NCBI GenBank assembly: GCA_963662175.1
Contig: OY759215.1
Location: 11,211,079-11,275,078 of the forward strand
Source of the DNA: Aradus depressus
Taxonomy: Eukaryota > Arthropoda > Insecta > Hemiptera > Aradidae
Direction: 5' to 3'
Length of the DNA: 64,000 nt
Each line of letters opens with the position of its first letter. Position 1 is the stretch's first letter. Positions 1 to 11,678 of this stretch are shown in pieces. The notes below the pieces were generated by a model that made no database searches, was not told the origin of the DNA, and worked only from the letters and a program-made list of their open reading frames with translations. The position numbers and the translations under genes are program-made.

Positions 1-735
1 TTTATTATTTATTATAAGTTGGAAACTTCTCCGCTACTTTATTTAGCAGATGATTACTTTTTCTTCAGTTTTTTTTTCATTTTCCCGTTGTTTTTCTTTA
101 AGGATTTCTAAAATATTTGCAATACAAAAGTGTACCGGCGGAATTAAACCTTGTTCTTAGTCGTTGCATTATTTTTATTCAATTTAATGAATAATTCATA
201 ATGTAAATAATTTATTGACTTATTGCCTTTGGTTTTATTTATATCATTATTTTATGTATACAATTTGAAGCAAATTTTAGACCATATATGCCAAAAATAA
301 ATAAGAAAACCTTTTTTTTTTCAAGTAATATCTATTCCAAAAAAAAAGAAAATGATTACATGAACAAGCTGTTTTGGCACCTGTCAGTTTTAGTTATAAA
401 CTAAATCAGTTTACACTATACGAACCATTATTATAAGTACATTATCGACAATAGCCAGTTTACGACTCAACCGAATGCATCCAAAAGCTCAACTTCTGCT
501 CAAAAAACAGGTAACTTGATAGTTTAGAACAACTGGAAATAAATAATATTTGTATGAAGTACTTCAATGACTCCCCCCCTTTGTTGACACCACAATAATG
601 AATTATTAATTATTTGGTTATAAATATTAAAAAAACATAAACCTACTGAGCTCAAGATCGCTGGTTCGAAACTTTGGCGAGGCATTTCGGAATTTTATTT
701 GCTGGGTGAAAAAACCTTGAGCATTCGAACCAGTA
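1..735. other. AT-rich non-coding stretch
   Basis: No reading frame here looks like a gene. The stretch is AT-rich with homopolymer runs. Around 645-690 there is a fragment resembling the B-box part of the tRNA-derived SINE found elsewhere in the window (gagctcaagatcgctggttcgaa). Nothing else is recognised. Confidence 0.6.
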
Positions 736-1065
736 AGACGAAGTATGGGGGAAGTTATGTAATCAGTCAATAATTATTCGATGCAGAGTTTTCATCGGAG
801 TTTCATGTTTTCCGATTCCAAATATGAATAAAAATGTCTGTCTATCTGTGAACATGATAACTCCTGATAGAATGGATGTATCGACACGAAATTTTCTATG
901 TGAATCCAGAACTCTCTAATGATGGCACCTATTATTTTTTCAGCAAAATCATTCAAAGTGAAGGGGGGATTAGGGAGGCTTAACATAAAAACTCTAATAA
1001 CTGTTGATTAAAGAATCAATTGATTAATTCGTTCTGGGGACGTCCATTGTCGATGATTCACCGAT
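736..1065 (+). repeat. Repeat B copy, plus orientation
   Basis: First copy of an unclassified dispersed family. A plus-oriented copy opens with a module like gaagtatgggggaagttatg, continues with a 'gaaTTTCATGTTTTCCGA' stretch, then a repeated 'gaatg-tatcgacacgaaatttt' module, and ends near 'attaattcgttctggggacg' followed by 'gattcaccgataattttt'. Here all modules are present in order but diverged. No coding capacity is evident. Confidence 0.6.
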
Positions 1066-3150
1066 AATTTTTTTATATTTTTTTCAATATATAATTTATA
1101 TATTTCATCATTTTCTAAGTACTTTTTTTTTAATGAAATTGCTCTAGAACAGTGTTATTTACATTAAGACAGCAACATCAAGAACAGTTTTATTTACATT
1201 AATTGTATTAATAATTAACGTAGTTAAAGTCCGGGCATGAGTCATAATAACTAACTATGTATATATTTTCAAATATAAATCGAAGTCGATTAAAATTTTT
1301 TGTTAATATATTATTTGTAATCGTTGTTTCTTATTTTTTTATGTTGAACAATTTTTTTTGTTAACGATAACGTAAAAAATTTTAAAGAAGGGATTGGGAG
1401 TGATAGTGGCCTGTATATAATATGTGATAAAAAATATATTATATTTTTTAAATAATCGTGTAATTGCATTAAATTAATATCCAGAACCACTTTAATTAAA
1501 TAGGAGAAAAAAGTATATGAAAGGAGTAAAGGATAAAGAGGACTTGTGGTAAGGAAAAGAAAGGATTCTCTTCAACTTTCTTTAAAATCCTACACAGAAA
1601 AGCCCAATTAAAGTCATGTCTTAAACCTCAAAGGAATTTTGCGTCTGAGAAGCTTTAAAAAGTTTATAAAAAATAAGAGAGAAGGGAGTATAATATACTA
1701 AAATTAATTAAGTGTAAAGCGGAAATTTTATTTATTCATGTATCACATTTTCTGGTTATATATTGTATATATATATATATATGTAGTTGTAAATATAAAC
1801 TCAAAAAAGTGTAAACCGGTGTGTTAATTAATAATATACATATTATTACATGTAGGTATAATAAAAATGAAAATAATTGAAATAATAAAATTAACAAATA
1901 ATAAATATTAAATATAATTAAATAATTAAATTACCACATTTCCCGTAGAAATTATATAGCTGGTATTCTACTAAATTTTGAATTCTATAGTAATTTCCGA
2001 AAAGGGCTCAAAAAAAATATCGAAAATTCAAGACGTGCAATTTTGAAGAAAGTGCATGTATTTTAAAAAGTTTCAATTAACAAATTTTTCATTTGGAGTT
2101 CTTCTAAAGATACTAAAGAGATGCCATCTTGTTTTCCTAGGCAAAAATGTTGAATCTAATCCAAAGGTATAAGTTATCTTACTGGGTTCACAGGGAAATG
2201 AATAGCATAGAATAAGAGAACAAATATTGGGTTTATTTTTTCTTAATCTATATTATAAAATTAAAAACTAAGATTGGAAATAAAAAAAATGAAATTATTT
2301 TTCAAAAATAAATCTTACGAACTAATTACTTAAAACTATATCAGTCTTTTTTCTGTTTTATAGTGGCCACTATTTTTCATTCTGTTATATTTTGGGGATG
2401 TATACATATGTATATAAATAAAAATAACCATTTCTCTTCTACGTACTTCCAATGTTATAATTTTCACACCTACATCTCCTCTACATCTTGTCTCACTCAG
2501 ACTGGGTCACGACACCTTAACCCTAAAAACACTTCTCTCTCTTGACTGTCCACTTCCACAACACAACTTAGACTGTCTCACACTATTCAAAACAGCTGAT
2601 CGTCGTCTTTTGTTCTCCATTCATTGGTTTTTTACATTTCATTGTAAAACAAATTGTATATTTATTCACTAATTAAGTTACTTCACTCCTAACAGCTGTT
2701 TTTATACAAATAATAATAATTGATTTTTTAATATATTAATAATCTTAATGTGTGTACATTTTTTACATCACACCGACTATAAGATTCAATATGATGTTTT
2801 CCTATACTCACTCATTCTAGCTTGATAATATTATATCGAAAAAAAATAATAATAATAATAAGAATTAAAATAACGCTTTAAAAGCGCCAATTGCCATTGT
2901 ATTTATTTATTTTTTATTTTTTTTTAATTTTTTTTTGTTATTTTTATTTATTTATTATTATTATTTTTTTTTTATTATTATTTTTTTTTTTTTTACACTC
3001 ACTATTATCAAATTTACTTATAGTTATATTATAACTGATTGTAGATATACCAAATAAATTATGAGATAAAAAAAAAGTGCCATACTATTTTTCGGTTCAG
3101 GTGTACCAATGGTCGGAACCAAAACAATAAAATATACTTCCCCACCACGA
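1066..3150. other. AT-rich non-coding stretch with SINE tail fragment
   Basis: About 2 kb with no supported gene. It holds a SINE 3'-end fragment near 1228-1256 (gggcatgagtcataataac), a short (AT)n near 1766-1784, and long T/A-rich low-complexity runs at 2840-3000. The open frame at 2363-2545 has no recognisable protein features and is not called. Confidence 0.6.
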
Positions 3151-3159
3151 ATTAAATTT

Positions 3160-3570
3160 TGTTATCGCTCTCCCTCCAGAGCAATTCCGTTGTTTGAGCT
3201 AAAAATCAATATTTGACTCATTATTAGCAGTTATTAGGTTATTTGAGTAGAGACCTCTTTTCTAGCCCCTGTTATCTTTGATTAATTTCGCGGAAGATGG
3301 TGCCGTTCTTATGGAGAAAATTTGAATGTGAAAAATAAAAATTTCATTTCGATACATTCATTGTATCGGCAGTTATTGGGATTTTTGAATTGAGCCTTCC
3401 TTTGACCCTCCTTTCCCCCTCGGCTGATTCCGCTGAAAATTGAAAGGTCTTTATAAGGCTTTGAATATACATATCGAATTTCCTGTCAATTTATTCAATA
3501 CAACGGCAGTTATTAGAGTTTTAGTGTTAAGCCTCCGCCAGTAATCCCTCCTTCGCTAAACCAGGAGTCA
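3160..3570 (-). repeat. Repeat B copy, minus orientation
   Basis: Two successive 'cgatacattcattgtatcggcagttatt'-type modules in minus orientation, separated by about 140 bp. Shared neighbours include the pyrimidine-rich 'gagccttcctttgaccctcc' block. Both outer ends are worn. Confidence 0.5.
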
Positions 3571-4373
3571 GGTTGTGGCATGGGAGCTTTGCAAGTAATA
3601 GGATTCGAGTTGAAACGATAGAAATTGCGTATTTTGAAGTTATAAAAAAATATAAAATGGTGAGGCAGCTTTCTTGGGTGGGTCAATAAGTTATTTCAAC
3701 GGCAACATACTTATGATAATGTTGATGTAAAGTTACGTCGCTCAGAGTACATCTAACTGGTGTTTAGCAATTTTAGCAACCAAATTATTACCAAGTGTAC
3801 TAAAGAAGGGAGTGAATCGGTGATGGGTGATATTGTGTTCTGGCTGACTATAAACAGATGCTAGGTATGGTTTATTATGAGTTATGGAAATCTCTACTGC
3901 TATGGGTTGCAAATACGTTTGTCAATATGGGCTCAACAGATGGGGGATCGAAATTTTACACTCTTTAACTCTATATATATTTTAATTTGCCAAAATGTAC
4001 CTGTGTAAAAATTTGAGAAAAAAAAAAAAAAAACCGAGCAAGGTTTTTTTACGACGTTCATATTTCACGATTTGACAGTCATCAAAAATCGAAAAAGCTT
4101 CATTCAACTGGAAATTTCATGATTTACAACGAAGACCTGTGACATCTATAGTCGTTTCAAAGCAAATTGCAAAAAATCCAATCTTTGGGTATCCCAGAGG
4201 GGCGCGCCCTAAGTACCACTTTCATGTCGTATTTGATTCGAAATGTTTCCTTTCACCAAAGAATTCTGCTGTAGCCATCTCTGGAATTTCTTATAACGTC
4301 AGTTGCTTAAATTATTGTTTTATTTTCGAAAAAAATGTCTCGTGCTCGGCATCGTGAGGCACCTCAGCTAGTT
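3571..4373. other. Unassigned non-coding sequence
   Basis: No recognised gene or repeat boundary. The only open frame (4139-4357) has no motif and ends at the tandem repeat that follows. Confidence 0.5.
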
Positions 4374-4452
4374 TATGCTAGGCAACGGTAGTCAGCTAGT
4401 AGGTATATGGTAGGCAACGGTAATCACCTCAGCTAGTATATGCTAGGCAACG
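4374..4452 (+). repeat. Short minisatellite interrupted by a transposon
   Basis: Two to three imperfect copies of a roughly 31-bp unit containing 'cacctcagctag' and 'gctaggcaacggtagt'. The array resumes at 5302-5335, on the other side of the Transib-like element, so that element inserted into a pre-existing minisatellite. Confidence 0.6.
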
Positions 4453-5301
4453 CACAATGGGGCAAAACACAAAATTAGCGCCAAAAAATTAAAAAATACA
4501 GCTCTCATATTTTACAAGCATCTATATGATAGGAAAATATTATAATTAAAGAGATACGTGTCATTGGGGTAAAAAAAAAATGAAAACAATCATTTGCTTG
4601 TACAATAGCAGTTTAATAATCAAAAAATATAATAGAATAATACGTTTTTGAAGTGCAACGGCCATTCCCCGAACCGCTACGTTTCGTTTTAGACTCTTGA
4701 ATTTCAACCATAGTGAAAACATGTAAGAGTTCTTCACTACATTAGAACTTCCTGTAAAAGGAAAAAAAAATACTGTGGCTTATCAAGGAGAGCTAAGGTG
4801 CTGCTTATTTTACAACAATTAGAATACTAAATTACCAAGTGAAAAATGCTAAGTAGAAGGCATGCAATCGCCTGCAATTTTTTGGGCGGCTTTCAGAATG
4901 TAAAATTTCGAACAAGCAACTTTATGCAATGAATTTAATTAATTTATGCACTATTTTCGCAAAATAAACAATATAGTTTATTCACTTAACTTATTCTGAA
5001 TCAGACATATTAGCTAAGGTTTGAAAAATATAATATATATATAGTAAAATGTAATATATATAGTTCATATTATGAACAGCACTATACCACTGTCGGAATG
5101 TAACTGATGTGAAAAGATAATGACGTGTCGTTCCTGTGTTTACATGACGGCTTCGTGCACTTATTGTAAACAACTGAGGCCCACCTCTTGGGTTCAATGT
5201 CTACAACTAGTCTACTTCCAATACCAATTGTTCTCACCTTTCTACAGAGAGTTTCATAATTTGATTTTTTTCGTGCTAAGTTGGTGAATTGCCCCACTGT
5301 G
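4453..5301. mobile_element. Transib-like non-autonomous DNA transposon
   Basis: An 849-bp element. The left end reads CACAATGGGGCAA and the right end, on the other strand, reads CACAGTGGGGCAA, giving terminal inverted repeats of about 18 bp. It is flanked by the 5-bp direct repeat CAACG at 4448-4452 and 5302-5306. A 5-bp GC-rich target duplication and CACWRTG termini are the signature of the Transib superfamily, whose transposase is related to RAG1. The right terminal heptamer equals the canonical V(D)J heptamer. No transposase homology was seen inside, so it is probably an internally deleted or MITE-like copy. Ends and duplication are seen directly; the family call is inference. Confidence 0.7.
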
Positions 5302-5329
5302 CAACGGTAGTCACCTCAGCTAGTTAGTG

Positions 5330-5640
5330 TATTTCCCCAGCAAGAATTATTCAATTAACTTTTCGCTCCCCCTCCAAAACCAGTTTGCGCTAATATTCAA
5401 TTGTTGACTTACATAGGGACTACTGAATCCTTATACTAACCTTTGTGCCGACTTTCATAGACACATCCTCTGATCTCCTTTGGGCCGATTTTGAAGAGAA
5501 TGCATAAGTCCTTAAGAGGTTTTGAATTAAAGTACAAATTTTAATGTCTCTTCATTTATTATATCGACAGTTATTAGGATTTTTGAGTTCAGACCCCAGT
5601 TTTTGTCTGTTTGCTCATAAATTACATTAAAAATTAATGC
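5330..5640 (-). repeat. Repeat B copy, minus orientation
   Basis: Begins with the distal end of the family (ccagcaagaattattcaatt, 'cgctccccctccaaaaccag') and runs through the 'tcttcatttattatatcgacagttattagg' module to about 5640, where similarity stops. Confidence 0.6.
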
Positions 5641-6181
5641 GCCGAAAGGGTATTAAGTTACCTATCCATAGAATATATTTGTTAATTTTGCGTCAGGCCA
5701 TACAAATCATCCAAGTTATAGCCGAAATTATGGGTTGGCTCTAACTCTCATCAGATGTAGCCATATCAAGTTTTGTTTGAACCAGTTCGAGAAATGACTG
5801 ACTAATCCATTAGCCCTCTGTAAAGAGGTGTGTTCCTTTTATTGCTCTCACAAATGTAATTTCCTCCCTACTTCTGAGTCTCAAAGGAAATGAATGAGAA
5901 AATCAATATATACTTCAAACATATAATTTTTATTCTACCGATTTTGAGATCTGTAATTTTCATAATTGAAAATCGATATTGGTTGAACGTCAGAATCAAT
6001 TTTCTCAGAGAAAGTTGAAATATGGCAAATATATTTAGCAAAAGGTGAGAAAAATAGAAGAAAAAGGATATCTAACGTTTTCCATGGTTTTCAGAATTTG
6101 TTACTAGTCAATTTAATCATGGGATTATGACGCTCTAGAAAATTTTCTATTAAATGTGTTAATAGTATTATAGATAATGTT
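5641..6181. other. Unassigned non-coding sequence
   Basis: Nothing recognised: no open frame of note and no match to the repeat families defined in this window. Confidence 0.5.
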
Positions 6182-6760
6182 GACGGCACCTGTAGCTTAG
6201 AGATAGCGTGCTACCCTACTCAGGATCGCGGGTTCGAAACCTTCAGCATATTTCGGGTGGGACGTTGAGAGATGGTTCCAAGCCTGTGCGGTGTCAGGTA
6301 CTCGTTAAATAGTTTGTTATTGTAATTCCTGGCCGGGCTTTGACTAAAAGATCATATCGCCTACTTCCAGAGCGCTCTTTCGTCACTCTGCTGGACATGA
6401 GCCCTTCTCTACTATGGGAGTCCTAAATTTTGCTTACCCTAAATTTTTATTCACCTAGGGTACGAGTACCTGACATCGTACAGACTCGGGACCGAGACCA
6501 TTGCTTAACGTCCCATCCGAAGGACGGCGTGCTTAAGTTTATTTTACTTCCCAGATAAAATAAACTAAGAGCTCGGCCGGGTTTCTAGTGTCGCCCTCTA
6601 GGTTAAAGACCCTCACTCTAGCTAATAAAACCTGAGTAGGCATACGTCAGGTCTCCCACAATGATGTCATCAGGCCCATGTTCACCAGGGCGACCAAAGA
6701 GCGCTCTGTTAGTAGACGATATGACCTCCTACTAAAAGCATGGTCACAATAACTAACTCA
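6182..6760 (+). mobile_element. Nested tRNA-derived SINEs
   Basis: A plus-strand SINE starts with a tRNA-like head (A box near 6191, B box 'gcgggttcgaaacc' near 6228) and is interrupted near 6310. A minus-strand copy of the same family occupies about 6325-6605. The plus copy resumes at about 6606 ('gttaaagaccc') and runs to its tail 'cacaataactaac' near 6757. The order shows that the minus copy jumped into the plus copy. Confidence 0.7.
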
Positions 6761-6877
6761 ATGCAAGATTTTTTTACTTTCCGCTAAAATCGCTTAACAA
6801 ATTGATATCGAGTTTTCACCGGAATTTCATGTTTTACGCCATCCTAGTTCCAGAAATTAAAAAAAAAATGTATATAT

Positions 6878-7736
6878 TGAGACAACTAATGATTCTATGA
6901 ATTGATTAGTTTCCTACTTTAATTTATAAATCTAACAAAAAAAACAGGGGTGGCATTCTTTTCCTTATTTAGAGTGCTTAGGTAAAAATGAAGGAAAAAT
7001 GATAACTACATTTTTAAATCATAAGGTTTTATAAGTTGTATATTTTTAATTTCTTTTTGTAAATGGTTTAAAAAAAAAGGTTAATGGGTTAGTAAACTAT
7101 TATAATTTTTTGACAATAGATTAAATAAAACCTCCTATAAGTTAATTTAGACAAAAAAATGTACTCTTGGCAAATGACAACAAACTATATGGTTACAAAT
7201 ATGGATTATAAAATTTCTGGCAACTCACGGCATCCTATATCCTCTTTTGTATCTTTCCTTCTTCGTAACTTTCTTCTCAGCCTTTTCTTCCTTCCATATA
7301 CAAAAGTTAATCTTCTCGGGACTTTTCTTTATTCTGCTTCCACGACAATCCTTCATATAAATGTGCTATCTTCCATCTTCTACGCTCCTTCTACGCTCTT
7401 CAAAACACCCGACACCTCCACCAAGTTCCTCCAAAAACAGACTACACCTCCTCCAAGATGCTCCAAATCACACCACACCGCCTCCAAGGTCCTACAAAAC
7501 CCTACTACCACGAGTCGGCTCCTTCTGCCCTTCTCGCCATCTTTTCCCCCACCCAATGTCATCAGGTTAGTCTTTTCTTTTACAATTAATCATATTCTTT
7601 TTTCTTGCTTTTAATATCTTTTGCCAAGATGTACCTACATTTTTATTTGTTTGTACTTACTATTTTTTTTCTACTATTTTTATAAAGAATAACAATTTCT
7701 TTTATTCTTTGTGACCCCCCCATTCTACACGTCACA
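6878..7736 (-). mobile_element. LTR of a gypsy-type retrotransposon (probably solo)
   Basis: An 859-bp LTR read on the minus strand: it starts TGTGACGTGTAG and ends GTTGTCTCA (TG...CA). It is flanked by ATAT on both sides (6874-6877, 7737-7740), a possible 4-bp target duplication, though the area is AT-rich. A second LTR of the family lies at 10547-11397. The proline-rich open frames inside (7159-7614, 7361-7570) recur in both LTRs and are not genes. It could instead be the 3' LTR of one large element ending at 11397. Confidence 0.75.
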
Positions 7737-8375
7737 ATATATAGAATAAAATTAAACATTAAAGCGTAGTCATGGTCCACGCCGAAGATTTTCCGTGAAA
7801 ACGTCGGGATAAAATCATTTTTCATTTTCTTTTCGATGCTGCCGTAGCTCTTGCATTTGCTCGGCACAAGACTTTTTAGGTTTTTTAAAATTCCTTTTGA
7901 TGCGAGCTTTCCTCTGATTTGCATTTTCTATAATTCCGCGCATAATTACGATTCATATGAGACGACATCTTTAATTTTTTTGGAATTTTCAATTTAATAC
8001 CGATTTTTACATATATTTCGGTGAACATTTTTATTGTTTCACTTTGATTCCTAGTAGTGCTCCTCCACAATGACACCCGAATCAACGTCCTATCTAAACG
8101 CATTATGACGCTACACTAATTTCTAATTTTACACAACGCTAATTCGCAACAATCATCCGCCGGCGCCCACACTAGCCCGATAACGTCACAGGAACAAACA
8201 CTGCACATGAAACACGTACAGACATGCTCTATCCATTGTGGCCTCAACAGTTGTTATCGCATTATTAGTCTCGTAGTTATTATCGATTGAAATCTGACAG
8301 TATTTTGTAACATAAGAAAGTTTGACCGACTATCACTGTGCTTAACGAGCGAATAGACGTTTTCAAGTCAAAAAA
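7737..8375. other. Unassigned sequence between two LTRs
   Basis: If the two flanking LTRs belong to one element this would be internal sequence, but no gag, protease, reverse transcriptase or integrase motif is visible. Two overlapping minus-strand frames (7643-7924, 7885-8103) encode lysine-rich peptides with no recognised motif. They may be chance or a remnant. Confidence 0.4.
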
Positions 8376-8640
8376 AGCTTGTGAACATGATAACTCCCGA
8401 TAGAATAAATGTATTGACACTAAATTTCATATGTAAATTTAAAACGTTATAAAAACGGCAACTATTAATTTTTCGAGGAATCAGCCGAAGAGAACAGAGG
8501 AATCAGAGAGCCTTTTCAACTCAAAAAGTTATTTACCCCGACGTATCGATACAAATGAGGATTCAGCGAAAACTTAATTGATTAATACGTGCAGAGAAGG
8601 TAAATTAGCGATGATTCACCGACCATATTTTCATTTTACT
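8376..8640 (+). repeat. Repeat B copy, plus orientation
   Basis: Starts inside the family at 'gtgaacatgataactcccga' and runs to the distal end ('attaatacgtgcagagaagg', 'gattcaccgacc'). The proximal third is missing. Confidence 0.6.
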
Positions 8641-9285
8641 AACTCAACTGATGTTTTGCATTTTCTGTTTTAGGTGAGTAAAACATTAACGACTGACATT
8701 TCTCTGTGAATAATTGATACAAGGTGAAAAAAAGGATGAAGGTAAGCTATTTTTCTTCCCTCTTGCCACGTCTCCATAATCTTTATGTTTTCTTGAATTA
8801 TTTATAAGAAACCTCCCCATTTTCATCTGAAATGAAAATATTATTTGAGAGATATTTAGAAATTTCTTGCAGGTAGTAAGGGTTGAGATACAAAATCATA
8901 AGTCCTAGCAGAATGCATTTTTGGGGGGGGGGGGGGGGGGGGAACAACAAAAAACGAGGTTTTCCACACTCTAAAAGTTTTAGTGCTCAACATAAACCAC
9001 TACAGATTTTGATTTCCTCGTCCATTAACTAGTAAATTTTAGCCTATCACATAACATAATAAAACATATGAAAATCCTTCAGCTTGTTGAGAAAATTAAC
9101 GTTAACGAGTTTTTTTATATGAAAGAGTTCCGTACTTATTTGCCCAAAACTGCCATATTATTCAATTCGGAGGCCATACAGACATTTGCTTGACCAGATG
9201 TAACTCCACCAAAAATATTTTATAAGAAACATTCGGCTTATGAAATTTTCAATAGTCTGTCTTAAGATTTCAGGATAATTTCTAA
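8641..9285. other. Non-coding stretch with a 20-base G tract
   Basis: No gene recognised. An uninterrupted run of 20 G occupies 8923-8942 in otherwise AT-rich sequence. Confidence 0.6.
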
Positions 9286-9289
9286 TGCC

Positions 9290-9415
9290 CGGGCTTTAAC
9301 TACGAGGTCATATCGCCTGCTACCAGATGTTCTTTCTTCGCTGAGGTGGACATGAGCCCGACTATGGAAGTCCTAAATCCTACCCCCTTGTCTTGCTGTC
9401 TAGATTCCAAGTTCC
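9290..9415 (-). mobile_element. SINE fragment (3' part)
   Basis: Minus-strand SINE end: 'gcccgggctttaactacgag' followed by 'gtcatatcgcctgctacc' and 'catgagcccgactatgg'. The tRNA-like head is absent. Confidence 0.65.
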
Positions 9416-9439
9416 AAGGAACATTTTTTTATTTCCACA

Positions 9440-10090
9440 GCTATACGAAGTATTAGGGAAGTTATGTAATCGATCAAAAATTCGATGGAGAGTTTTCAAC
9501 GGAATTTCTTGTTTCCGGCCTCCAGATTCCAGATTCGAAAACTAACATTTCTGACTGACAGTGACTGTCTGTGTGTGAATACAACAACTCTCGATAGAAT
9601 GAATGTATCGACATGAAATTTTATATGTGAATCCAGAATTCTCGAACGACGACACATTTTCAGTCAAATCTATCAAAGGGATGAGGGGGATTAGGGGAGA
9701 GCTTTAATTATATGTATACATATATTTTTATTATATATTCTTCTTCGGCTTAACACAAAAACTTTATTAACTGCCGGCAAAATGAATGTAATGACGCGAA
9801 CGTCTTTTATATGTGTTAACTGAACCCCGTAAGGACGACACTTATTAATTTTAGCGAAATTGGCAGAAGGAAAGAGGTGATCGGGGGGGGACCTCAATTC
9901 AAAAAACCCACATAACTGCCGATGGAATGAATGTATCGACACAAAATTTAGTATGAGGATTAGGACCATAATATAAGTGAACTATTGAATATTAGCGCAA
10001 TCGGTCGGCTGGTTCTGAAGGCGAAGCGAAAAGTTAATTGATTAATTCATTCTGGGGAAGTACATTCCCAGTGAGTCGACCTTTTTTATT
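9440..10090 (+). repeat. Long repeat B copy, plus orientation
   Basis: One of the most complete copies, about 650 bp. It runs from the 'gttatgtaatcgatcaaaaa' opening module through three 'gaatgtatcgaca' modules to the closing 'attcattctggggaagtaca' module, so it shows the family's internal repetition well. Confidence 0.65.
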
Positions 10091-10478
10091 TTATTTATTT
10101 ACTTAATTTCTTTTTCTGTACGTATTCCTCTCCTTATTGATTCTTTCTTCTTATTATACGTTTTAAATATTTTCAATTACTTATTGTTTTATCATTTATT
10201 GTTATTGTCAACCCTTCTGCTTATTGTCTCTGTACAAAGAAGCGTACCTAGGGTGGGGGGGGGGGGGGGGAGGGGAGATACGGGGGAACAATCCACCCCC
10301 GAAATTAAAAAAAAAAAATTGTCCTTTTTGTAAATAATAAAACTATTTTTACTTAAATGAAATAATTTATTGACAAAAGTTTTAAAAAAGCTTGCACAAA
10401 CAAAACCTAGAATACTTGAATTAATTTTGTAATGATCTTAAAACAATTAACTATGTATACATAATATATATATATATT
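10091..10478. other. Non-coding stretch with a G tract
   Basis: No gene recognised. It contains 16 consecutive G at about 10255-10270 beside 'agcgtacctagg', a poly(A) run, and an (AT)n run just before the next LTR remnant. Confidence 0.55.
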
Positions 10479-10516
10479 GAGACAACTTAAGGTTCTATGA
10501 TTTTACTTGTTAATTT
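10479..10516 (-). mobile_element. Remnant of a second LTR end
   Basis: Resembles the outer end of the LTR at 6878 ('tgagacaact', 'gttctatga') and, like it, follows an AT-rich ATAT flank. It lies only 11 bp from the primer-binding site of the next LTR. This suggests an element that lost nearly its whole interior and most of one LTR. Confidence 0.45.
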
Positions 10517-10527
10517 TTTTAGCAAAG

Positions 10528-10545
10528 GCCCCACGTTGGGCGCCA
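10528..10545 (-). other. Primer-binding site, tRNA-Lys type
   Basis: On the minus strand this reads TGGCGCCCAACGTGGGGC, the tRNA-Lys type site known from gypsy-group elements. It sits one base from the LTR end at 10547, which fixes the element's orientation as minus. Confidence 0.8.
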
Positions 10546-10546
10546 A

Positions 10547-11397
10547 TGAGACAGCTAATTGTTCTATGAATTTACCTTGTTTCCTTTTTTTTAATTTATA
10601 AATCTAAAAACCGGGTGGCGTCCTTTTCTTATTTAGAGTGCTTTGGTGAAAATAAAGGAAAATGATAACTACATGTTTTATAAGTTATATATTTTTATTT
10701 TCTTTTTTTGTAAATGATTTAAAAAAAAGGTTAATGGGTTAGTGAACTATTATAATTTTTTTACAATAGATTAAATAAACCTCCTATAAGTTAATTTCGA
10801 CAAAAAAATGTACTCTTGGCAAATGACAAAAAACTATATGGTTATAAATATAGATTATAAAATTTCTGGCAACTCACGGCATCCTATATCCTCTTTTGTA
10901 TCTTTCCTTCTTCGTTACTTTCTTCTCAGCCTTTTCTTCCTTCCATAAATAAAATTTAACCTTCTCGGGATTTTTCTTTCTTCTTCTTCCACGACAATCC
11001 TTCATATAAATGTGCCATCTTCCATCTTCTACGCTCCTTCTACGCTCTTCAAAACACCCGACACCTCCACCAAGTTCCTCCAAAAACAGACTACACCTCC
11101 TCCAAGATCCTCTAAATCACACCACACCTCCTCCACGAACCTACAAAACCCTACTACCACGAGTCGGCTTCTTCTGCCCTTCTCGCCATCTTTTCCCCCA
11201 CCAAACGACATCAGGTTTGTCTTTTCTTTTACAGTTAATCAAATTTTTTTTCTTACTTTTAATTTCTTTTGCCAATATGTACATTTTTATTTATTTGTAT
11301 TTACTATTTTTTTCTACTATTTTATAAAGAATAGCAAGCTTTATAAAGAATAACAATTTCTTTTATTCTTTGTGACCCCTCCATTCTACACGTCACA
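10547..11397 (-). mobile_element. 5' LTR of a gypsy-type retrotransposon
   Basis: An 851-bp LTR, same family as 6878-7736 and similar over nearly its whole length, with scattered substitutions and small indels. On the minus strand it starts TGTGACGTGTAG and ends with CA next to the primer-binding site. ATAT follows at 11398. No coding interior survives between it and the remnant at 10479. Confidence 0.8.
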
Positions 11398-11483
11398 ATA
11401 TATAATTATATATTTTCTTTAATAAAAAAACAGAAGTTTATTATATATACTATATACATAGTTATATTATATAGGTATATATA

Positions 11484-11627
11484 CATCCAACTCTGGGAAA
11501 TTGAATTGATGTATTTATTCTTACTACCATTTGTAAAAGTTTATTTCAAAGCAAGTTGAAAGTTAAATGATTTGAGAAATGTTTTATGTATGTTGGATGT
11601 AATATATATGTGTATATAATAACTATG

Positions 11628-11678
<51 letters not shown>

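Noticed and set aside
7159..7614. 151-aa proline/serine-rich frame, with a similar one at 11012-11353
   Set aside because: Both lie inside LTRs of one family and arise from its pyrimidine-rich sequence. No domain, and the frame changes between the copies.
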